Assembly: GCA_027295365.1 (NCBI GenBank)
Contig: JAPULD010000224.1
Location: forward strand, 1 to 6,747
Direction of reading: 5' to 3'
Length of the DNA stretch: 6,747 nt
DNA from: Planctomycetota bacterium
GTDB lineage: Bacteria; Planctomycetota; Phycisphaerae; Phycisphaerales; SM1A02
Shown: piece after piece, positions 1 to 5,327 of the stretch
How the letters are laid out: each line of letters starts with the position of its first letter
Numbering within the stretch: position 1 is the stretch's first letter
Program-made: the position numbers and the translations under genes
The notes under the pieces: generated by a model
Told to the model about the DNA's origin: nothing
What the model saw: only the letters and a program-made list of their open reading frames with translations
Databases searched by the model: none

Positions 1-625
1 CATCAGTCTCAGTCACGACGGGTTCAGGGGCAGCATAAAGATCGTGCAACGACGAAACCAACGCATCGAATGACGCTCGCAAATCCGTCTCGATTGAATC
101 GAGATTTACCTGGCCATCCTCACCACCCGACAGCGTATTCTCAACCGACTGAGCAAAATCCCCCAGCAACGATTCGGCATCGACGACCGGGGCATCGTCC
201 GTCGTGACCGGAGCATCAATGGCCAGATCCCCCTCCGGGGGCGGGGGCGGGGGCGGGGGCGTCACGCCATCGACCGGTTCCGCGGGGCTCGACATCGATT
301 CGGCGAGCGATGCCACCCCTTCATTGATCGTATCAACGAGTGATTCACCTTCACTGCGAAGCGATTCGCCCGCTTCCTGACTGGCCTGAGCGGCAAGCTG
401 ATCGTGCAGGCGGATCCGATGACGAAGTTCCGCGACGCCCTTGAAGTGCCCTTCCTGGAGGAGTCGCATGACGCCTTCTCCATCCTTGGTCGAGGACTCG
501 ACGGGAAGCGTCTCCTCGACCGGGGTTTCCTCGGCGGCTTTCGTCTCGGCGGGCTTTTCGGCCTTCTCGAGACGATGCAGATCACGGGATGCCAATACAA
601 ATCCTGATACCGCGTTGACGTTCAT
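1..625 (-). CDS. Acidic low-complexity protein with polyproline tract, function unknown (3' end beyond window)
   Basis: I do not recognise this protein. The leftward frame is open from an ATG at 623-625 to the window edge, giving 208 codons plus one base with no stop. An AAGGAAAG ribosome-binding site on the minus strand (631-638) supports this start. There is no signal peptide or membrane segment near the N terminus. Residues 20-48 are rich in Glu, Ala, Pro and Thr and look disordered. Residues 50-112 look helical, with heptad-like spacing (LLQEGHFKGVAELRHRIRLH, then LRSEGESLVDTINEGVASLA). Residues 123-130 are eight consecutive prolines. A second acidic linker follows, and residues 151-197 look helical again. 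The composition suggests a soluble scaffold or adaptor protein, but this is inference. The reading frame is well supported; the function is unknown. Confidence 0.8.
   Translation of the reverse strand, partial: MNVNAVSGFVLASRDLHRLEKAEKPAETKAAEETPVEETLPVESSTKDGEGVMRLLQEGHFKGVAELRHRIRLHDQLAAQASQEAGESLRSEGESLVDTINEGVASLAESMSSPAEPVDGVTPPPPPPPPEGDLAIDAPVTTDDAPVVDAESLLGDFAQSVENTLSGGEDGQVNLDSIETDLRASFDALVSSLHDLYAAPEPVVTETD
237..260. repeat. Four perfect tandem copies of the hexamer GGGGGC (polyproline-coding, G-quadruplex-capable)
   Basis: The plus strand reads GGGGGC four times without interruption. On the minus strand it encodes alternating CCC and CCG codons, giving the Pro8 tract (residues 123-130, codons at 236-259) of the leftward gene. 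The unit is six bases long, so copy-number change would add or remove Pro-Pro pairs without shifting the frame. Four runs of five G separated by single C bases also fit the classical intramolecular G-quadruplex pattern. The G-rich strand is the template strand of the gene. Confidence 0.95.
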
Positions 626-684
626 CGCGTCTTTCCTTGCTACGAGTCTGATGTTGTTCATCGAATCGCCGGGGGCGACCTTGA

Positions 685-690
685 ATTATC
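685..690 (-). promoter_or_regulatory. Possible -10 element for the leftward gene
   Basis: On the minus strand this reads GATAAT, one mismatch from the sigma-70 -10 consensus, about 60 bases upstream of the ATG at 625. There is no convincing -35 hexamer at 16-18 bases, so the call rests on the -10 alone. The inverted repeat at 699-719 would lie over the -35 region, where a repressor could act. Confidence 0.25.
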
Positions 691-698
691 GACCTATT

Positions 699-719
699 GA
701 GACCCCATCTTCTGGTCTC
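699..719. promoter_or_regulatory. Perfect inverted repeat GAGACC-N9-GGTCTC in the divergent intergenic region
   Basis: GAGACC (699-704) and GGTCTC (714-719) are exact reverse complements, separated by nine bases. They lie between the two divergent start codons at 625 and 832, and no T-run follows, so this is not an intrinsic terminator. The placement fits an operator controlling one or both genes, but no regulator gene is visible in the window. A 6-bp repeat can also arise by chance. Confidence 0.35.
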
Positions 720-831
720 TTGTGAGTTGAAAGGCATTGGGCCTCGGGTGATTGATTATCGGACTGACCCGACCTCGCTTCGCGATGCACGAGGCTGGCA
801 TCCGACGCTATTCTGCCCTTGAGGTGTATTC

Positions 832-2517
832 ATGAAGCGATTACGACACATCTGTTTCGGTCTGGTGGCGCTCTCCTTGGTGACGCCATCACTTCAGGCG
901 CAACCTTCCTCCCAGGATATCGATGCGCTGTTCGCCACGTGGGACCAACCCGACTCGCCGGGCTGCGCCGTGGGTGTCTATCGGGATGGCGAATTGCTGT
1001 ACGCCAAGGGGTATGGCTTCGCCCAGCTCGAGTACGACATCCCCATCACCCCCACCACCGTCTTCCATGTCGCCTCCGTCTCGAAACAGTTCACCGCCTT
1101 CGCCATCACCATGCTGGCGCAGCAAGGCGAGCTGTCCCTTGATGACAACGTACGCCAATACGTACCCGAGCTGCCTGATTATGGTCGATCCATCACCATC
1201 CGCCACCTCATCCACCACACCAGCGGCTTGCGCGACCAGTGGGATCTTCTGGTTCTGGCCGGCTGGAGAATGGACGACGTAATCACCCGCGACGACGTGA
1301 TGGAGCTTGTCGTACGTCAACGCGATTTGAATTTTGAGCCGGGCGATCAATATACATACTGCAACACTGGGTACACGCTCCTGGGTTTGATCGTCGAACG
1401 CGTGACGGAGACGCCATTTCCCCAATGGTGTGAAGAAAACATCTTTACGCCCCTGGGTATGAGCAATACGCATTTTCACGATGACCATATGCACATCGTA
1501 CCCAATCGCGCGTATTCCTATCGCATGGGCATGGCTGGACCTCGCAACGCTGTGCTGTCATACGCCATCGCCGGGGCGACGAGTCTGTTCACGACGATCG
1601 AGGATCTTGCGAAATGGCAACACAACTTTCAGACCGCCCACGTAGGAGGGAAAACGGTCATCGAGCAGATGATGCAACGAGGTGAACTCAACGATGGCGA
1701 AACGATTGCCTACGCGCATGGGCTTTCCCATGGCGAATTCCAGGGTTTGCCCACCATTGGTCACAGTGGAGGGGACGCAGGCTTTCGCTGCCATCTCGTG
1801 CGATTTCCCGAGCAACACTTGTCGATCGCGGTGCTGGGCAACACCGCCATGCCGACCAGTCGGCTTGCCCTCCATGTGGCATCGCTGTACCTGAAGGATG
1901 ACGTGCCGACGCCGTCCCCGGATCAGTCGACTTCAAATACAAGTGCTGAACCCGAAGCCGAGGAATCACCGTACGATCTGGATATCGCTGAGTTTCCTCG
2001 ATTCGTAGGCCGCTTTGTCCACGAGATCAGGCCACAACTCTTGCTGGTGTCCATTCGCGATGAGCAATTGTTCATCGAACTCGTGGGCCAAGGCAGTGAT
2101 TCCCTGAGGCCGATCTCATCCACGACGTTTCGCCTCGCCAATGTCCCGATGCCGATCACGATTGAATTCACGATCGACCCGGAAACGAACAAGGCGTTGC
2201 GAATAGAGTTGATTCAACCCGATGGCGATACAGAATCGTTCCGGGTTTCATCCGCGCCGGAGGTCGAAGATCTTCAACACTACGCCGGTCGCTACTACAG
2301 CGATGAGCTCGATGTCTCTTACGAGGTGGTATTGATCGACGATGAATTGCAGATCAAACGGCGCAAGTATGGTCAAATTACGATGACGCCTCTCGATCGC
2401 GATCGATTCAACGCCGACAACATCTACGAATTCACTCGCGATGCCTCGGGACGGATCGACGGCTTCAAGCTCTCGTCGGGGCGCGTGAAAAACCTGGTCT
2501 TCCGCAAGCTCGACTAA
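832..2517 (+). CDS. Secreted serine hydrolase, class C beta-lactamase / penicillin-binding-protein-like family, with C-terminal beta domain
   Basis: This is a complete 561-residue protein. The ATG is preceded by GAGGTG (821-826) five bases upstream. Residues 1-23 form a signal peptide (MKRLRH, hydrophobic core, likely cleavage after LQA), so it should act in the periplasm or outside the cell. The catalytic domain (about 28-355) shows the three beta-lactamase/PBP-fold motifs: SxxK at 82-85 (SVSK; Ser82 nucleophile, Lys85 base), YxN at 176-178 (YCN) and HxG at 311-313 (HSG). HLIHHTSGL at 125-133 is also typical of this family. A Ser/Thr/Pro/Glu-rich linker (358-380) leads to a beta-rich C-terminal region with two related stretches (388-418 and 479-510), each with a VGRF or AGRY core, like the C-terminal domains of other beta-lactamase-family hydrolases (DUF3471-like). 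The family includes esterases, D-aminopeptidases, DD-peptidases and class C beta-lactamases. The sequence does not decide the substrate, and resistance should not be assumed. The gene converges on the one at 2534-5023 with a 16-base gap. Confidence 0.93.
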   Translation: MKRLRHICFGLVALSLVTPSLQAQPSSQDIDALFATWDQPDSPGCAVGVYRDGELLYAKGYGFAQLEYDIPITPTTVFHVASVSKQFTAFAITMLAQQGELSLDDNVRQYVPELPDYGRSITIRHLIHHTSGLRDQWDLLVLAGWRMDDVITRDDVMELVVRQRDLNFEPGDQYTYCNTGYTLLGLIVERVTETPFPQWCEENIFTPLGMSNTHFHDDHMHIVPNRAYSYRMGMAGPRNAVLSYAIAGATSLFTTIEDLAKWQHNFQTAHVGGKTVIEQMMQRGELNDGETIAYAHGLSHGEFQGLPTIGHSGGDAGFRCHLVRFPEQHLSIAVLGNTAMPTSRLALHVASLYLKDDVPTPSPDQSTSNTSAEPEAEESPYDLDIAEFPRFVGRFVHEIRPQLLLVSIRDEQLFIELVGQGSDSLRPISSTTFRLANVPMPITIEFTIDPETNKALRIELIQPDGDTESFRVSSAPEVEDLQHYAGRYYSDELDVSYEVVLIDDELQIKRRKYGQITMTPLDRDRFNADNIYEFTRDASGRIDGFKLSSGRVKNLVFRKLD

Positions 2518-2520
2518 TAC

Positions 2521-2533
2521 GAATTGCGAATTC
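2521..2533. repeat. Short AT-rich palindrome GAATT-GCG-AATTC between convergent genes
   Basis: A 5-bp perfect stem with a three-base loop fills most of the 16-base gap between the stop at 2515-2517 (plus) and the stop at 2534-2536 (minus). The stem is AT-rich and has no T-run on either strand, so it is a poor intrinsic terminator. No better terminator is visible here; transcripts from the two genes may overlap or end by a Rho-type mechanism. Confidence 0.4.
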
Positions 2534-5023
2534 TCAGATCGCTTTGCCCAGCACCGTCAACTCCGCCATCTGGACCGGGGACGCGGCGAGTTGATCCGTG
2601 CGCAGCACCTCGCCAGTTTTGCGATTGATTTCACCAAATTGCAGCACCCCGGTTGGGCAACTCTGCACGCATGCGCTGCACCGCACGCACTCGGGATCCT
2701 CCATGGGCAAGCCCTTGTTGGCGAAATTCATGACGTCGATGCCTTGGTGGCAGACCGAGGTGCAGACGTTGCAGGAGATGCAGTTCTTCTTGTCCGCGAT
2801 GATCCGAAAGCGGCTGAACCGCGCGTAGATGTTCATCAACGCCGCCAGGGGACAGGCGAAACGACACCAAACACGTCCTGAGAACCAGAAGTAGAAGGCC
2901 ACGCCGAACACCCCGGCCCAGAGCAGGTCCACGAACCAGACGTAATTGAGCAGGTTCATGGGGAAGGACAGGTCATTCCAGGATGTGTCCTTGCCGTAAA
3001 AACCGATCATGAAGATCGATGACGTGATTTGATGAATATCTGAGCCAGGGGTCGCAACCCAACTGATAATTCTCGCGATGAACAGCAACGCGACGATCAC
3101 GAGGAAAAATTGCCCAACCATGTTGAGCCGGTTCCAGAATGGGCCATGGGGCATCTTGTGTCGATGCGTGTCGCCCATCGTCTCGGCCAGCGCCCCACAC
3201 GAGCAAATCCAGCCGCAATACGCACCCTTGCCCCACTTCCAGACCATGAGCGGGATGATCACGAACGTCTGAATGCACCCGATGATGAGCCACCAGGTCA
3301 TGGGTTGGTTGGTAAAGAAATTCCAGGGAAGCAATGGCCAGGCGAGGATGAATCCCACGCTGCGCCAGTATTCGCGTCCGTGATTTTCCCATTTTAGATC
3401 GGCCACCGGAAACAAACCATCGGCGAGCGTCTTGCCAAACCCTGCATCGAACCACCCGTTGTGTCCCATCCAGGGCAACAGGAAGAAGGGCAAGATGAAG
3501 AGGGGGATCGCCTGGATCGACATCAGTGTCCAGGTTTGAGCCGTGACGTAGGGCGTTTTGCGTCTTCTGATGCGCTTTATCCCGAAGATCACGATGCAGG
3601 AGGTGTACGCCAGCGTGTAATAGAAGCTGGGTTTTTGCATCGACAACAGTACGGTGCCAAAGAAGTTCGCGGGGTGTGAGGGTTTGGCAATGTTGAACGG
3701 GAAATAATGTTGAACTTTGAACCAGCCTTGGAGGCCGAATCCCGCATCGCTCTTCCAGTGGTACAGAAAGAAGCAGAAGGCGAAGAACAAAAGACAGCTG
3801 ATGTAGGTCCAGGGTCGCCACTCACCTCGAATGTGCACGCCACTGCGACGGAAGAAATCGAGCGGAGCTTCCCGGCCGATCATCATGAAGACCGCATCCG
3901 CAGCAATGGTCTCGTCTTCGCCCTGGTCGTTAGTGATGACGATGTCGGTTTCACGGATGGCTTTGGGCTTGCTGGCCATCATCAGGCGCAGATTCCCGAG
4001 TGAGCGATGGAATTCCGAGCCGCACTCGGGGCATTGTCCATCGGCAGGCTTGCCACGAAGCTTAGCCCCACAACCGGGGCATTCGTCGTCCATCGGTCGA
4101 TCGGGGATGTAGGAGTCCACCGATGTAGTCGTAAAATCATCGGTGGGATGTTCGATCGACACGTTCGCATCGGCATGCTTCACGAGTTCATCGATTTTCT
4201 CGAGATTGTCCGGCTTGGGGCGACTGAACTCGGCTTTGCGATAACTGAGCGTGACGTGCGAACCGCAACTGGTGAGGACGATGGCCGTTTCGAGGGCGCT
4301 GTCTCCCCCCCCGACGATGACGATGTTCTGGCCGCAAAAATCCTTCGGATCGTGCAATCGGCTGTAGACGAATTCGCGGTCTTCGCCCTCAATGCCGAGT
4401 TTGCGATAATTGCCCGAGCGACCGATCCCCACGATCACTCGGTGGGCCTTCAGGCTTGTCTCACCATCGAGTTCGATCTCGAATATCTTACCCTTCTTTA
4501 CTATGTGTTTGACGTGCGCAATTCGGGGTTCGATTCCATGGCGATGCATGAATTCATTCAGATCGTCGAGGAGACCTTCCTTGATGTTGCTGGATTCAGC
4601 AAATTGCAGATCACCCGTCGGGGTCAAATCGGTGGGATAGGTGAAGATGGGCTTGCCCGCCGGGAAATTGACGATGGTGCTGAATGGAGAGGCGGCTTCA
4701 AGGATCTCAACCTTGAGATTGCTCTGCTTCGCCTCGGCCATCGCCGCCATGCCCGACACCCCCGCACCGACGATAACGAGATCTAGCACCTCATCAGCCT
4801 GGGCTCGCCCAGGAAACGATGGCTCGGCCAGAATCGTCCGAACGGCCTTGGCCCCGGTGTCGGACGAAAATTTCAACAACGGAATCCCGGTCAGGTCCCC
4901 CACCACGTACAACCCTGAGACGTTGGTCGACCCGTCCTCGTTGACCAGGGGCATCTTCTCGACGGTTCCCGCCGGCCAGCGGGTGTGGAGCCAATGCGTG
5001 TATCGGCTGAGGGGATTGAACAT
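2534..5023 (-). CDS. NAD(P)H-flavin oxidoreductase fused to NapH/CcoG-like membrane polyferredoxin
   Basis: This 829-residue protein is probably a membrane redox enzyme carrying electrons from NAD(P)H through FAD to iron-sulfur clusters. Residues 37-60 (GLYVVGD, then IPLLKFSSDTGAKAV) match the segment that normally ends a thioredoxin-reductase-like fold. GAGVSG (86-91) is the FAD Rossmann motif and GGGDSA (238-243) the NAD(P) motif. No CxxC redox pair precedes GGGDSA, unlike true thioredoxin reductase, so it resembles TrxR-like ferredoxin reductases or YpdA. A zinc-ribbon-like knuckle, C315/C318 and C331/C334, is inserted after the NAD(P) motif. Six or seven hydrophobic segments follow (about 405-423, 467-482, 498-518, 553-570, 575-595, 634-656, 692-714). 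C603/C607/C609 (CGWICSCG) and C720/C724 (WCRFACP) are the paired motifs of NapH/NosR/CcoG-type membrane ferredoxins. Two [4Fe-4S] motifs end the chain: C748/C751/C754/C758 and C779/C782/C785/C789-Pro. Positive residues at 483-489, 621-632 and 732-746 suggest cytoplasmic ferredoxins. Acceptor (quinone, cytochrome or partner protein) and cofactor preference are unknown. Confidence 0.9.
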   Translation of the reverse strand: MFNPLSRYTHWLHTRWPAGTVEKMPLVNEDGSTNVSGLYVVGDLTGIPLLKFSSDTGAKAVRTILAEPSFPGRAQADEVLDLVIVGAGVSGMAAMAEAKQSNLKVEILEAASPFSTIVNFPAGKPIFTYPTDLTPTGDLQFAESSNIKEGLLDDLNEFMHRHGIEPRIAHVKHIVKKGKIFEIELDGETSLKAHRVIVGIGRSGNYRKLGIEGEDREFVYSRLHDPKDFCGQNIVIVGGGDSALETAIVLTSCGSHVTLSYRKAEFSRPKPDNLEKIDELVKHADANVSIEHPTDDFTTTSVDSYIPDRPMDDECPGCGAKLRGKPADGQCPECGSEFHRSLGNLRLMMASKPKAIRETDIVITNDQGEDETIAADAVFMMIGREAPLDFFRRSGVHIRGEWRPWTYISCLLFFAFCFFLYHWKSDAGFGLQGWFKVQHYFPFNIAKPSHPANFFGTVLLSMQKPSFYYTLAYTSCIVIFGIKRIRRRKTPYVTAQTWTLMSIQAIPLFILPFFLLPWMGHNGWFDAGFGKTLADGLFPVADLKWENHGREYWRSVGFILAWPLLPWNFFTNQPMTWWLIIGCIQTFVIIPLMVWKWGKGAYCGWICSCGALAETMGDTHRHKMPHGPFWNRLNMVGQFFLVIVALLFIARIISWVATPGSDIHQITSSIFMIGFYGKDTSWNDLSFPMNLLNYVWFVDLLWAGVFGVAFYFWFSGRVWCRFACPLAALMNIYARFSRFRIIADKKNCISCNVCTSVCHQGIDVMNFANKGLPMEDPECVRCSACVQSCPTGVLQFGEINRKTGEVLRTDQLAASPVQMAELTVLGKAI

Positions 5024-5026
5024 GCG

Positions 5027-5032
5027 TTTCCT
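5027..5032 (-). promoter_or_regulatory. Ribosome-binding site that fixes the start of the flavin/ferredoxin fusion
   Basis: On the minus strand this reads AGGAAA, with the AGGA core five bases before the ATG at 5021-5023. The same frame stays open for 31 more codons upstream, to a TGA at 5117-5119, but that stretch contains no ATG, GTG or TTG. The ATG is therefore the first usable start. Confidence 0.6.
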
Positions 5033-5100
5033 AAGGGCAAGAACAATGGCATGGCCAAAACTGTTCTCTGGATCAATGATATACAGATTAGCAGGATTCC

Positions 5101-5304
5101 GTGGATGTTGGCACGTTCACGGTTGAGTCTGTGATTGACGAGGATCGCATTGGCATATTCTTTCGTATGGCCACTACCGGGACGAGCGTCTTCCCCTCCA
5201 ACGGAATCCCCACGCTGGTTTATTCCAAAGACTCACATAGTGAGTTGATTGAATCCACGCGAAATCGTCCCGATTCGCTTCGGGGGCTGACGTTGTATCA
5301 TTGA
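5101..5304 (+). CDS. Doubtful small ORF, 67 residues, GTG start
   Basis: A GTG at 5101 follows AGGA (5093-5096) at four bases, and the frame runs to a TGA at 5302-5304, 23 bases before the next gene's ATG. The spacing would allow a short leader gene cotranscribed with the gene at 5328. The product has no recognisable motif, signal peptide or membrane segment. Against it, the GTG start is weak, it fills a region that must also carry promoters, and the bulged hairpin lies inside it. It is probably chance. Confidence 0.2.
   Translation: MDVGTFTVESVIDEDRIGIFFRMATTGTSVFPSNGIPTLVYSKDSHSELIESTRNRPDSLRGLTLYH
5259..5278. promoter_or_regulatory. Bulged inverted repeat GCGAA(A)TCG-TCC-CGATTCGC upstream of the rightward gene
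   Basis: The arms GCGAAATCG (5259-5267) and CGATTCGC (5271-5278) pair over eight base pairs with one bulged A and a three-base loop. It ends 49 bases before the ATG at 5328. No T-run follows, so it is more likely an operator or a hairpin in the 5' leader than a terminator. It could also be chance in this CGAT-rich genome. Confidence 0.3.
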
Positions 5305-5327
5305 ACAAATCCAACTCGAAAGGAACC

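Larger units (their letters stand above)
5024..5327. other. Divergent intergenic region (304 bases)
   Basis: This region separates the start codons of the fusion gene (leftward) and the membrane-anchored gene (rightward), so it should hold promoters for both. I find no convincing -35/-10 pair on either strand. It contains the ribosome-binding site at 5027-5032, an open but startless extension of the fusion-gene frame (5024-5116, minus), a doubtful small rightward ORF (5101-5304) and a bulged hairpin (5259-5278). No tRNA, riboswitch or repeat array is visible. Confidence 0.6.

Noticed and set aside
262..600. A 112-codon minus-strand frame inside the leftward gene
   Set aside because: It is very Arg/Pro/Ser-rich and lies in a different frame from the one that stays open to the window edge.
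404..725. Short plus-strand open frames over the start of the leftward acidic gene
   Set aside because: They are Ser/Arg/Phe-rich shadows of the minus-strand frame, which is open throughout and has a good ribosome-binding site.
727..759. TTGAAA (727-732) and GATTAT (754-759) as a promoter for the serine hydrolase
   Set aside because: The spacer is 21 bases, too long for a standard sigma-70 promoter, and the -10 is a weak match.
889..1494. A 201-codon open frame on the minus strand antisense to the serine hydrolase
   Set aside because: It overlaps the catalytic domain with intact SxxK and YxN motifs and has no recognisable product or ribosome-binding site; it is a coding shadow.
832..2517. 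Calling the serine hydrolase an ampC-type antibiotic resistance gene
   Set aside because: The three motifs show the fold, but esterases and peptidases share them, and the third motif is HSG rather than the KTG typical of AmpC.
2521..2533. The palindrome as a bidirectional intrinsic terminator
   Set aside because: The stem is only 5 bp, AT-rich, and has no T-run on either side.
4007..4786. A 259-codon open frame on the plus strand antisense to the flavoprotein domain
   Set aside because: It lies fully opposite a gene with clear FAD, NAD(P) and Fe-S motifs. Long antisense frames arise easily in GC-rich coding DNA, and the product shows no motif of its own.
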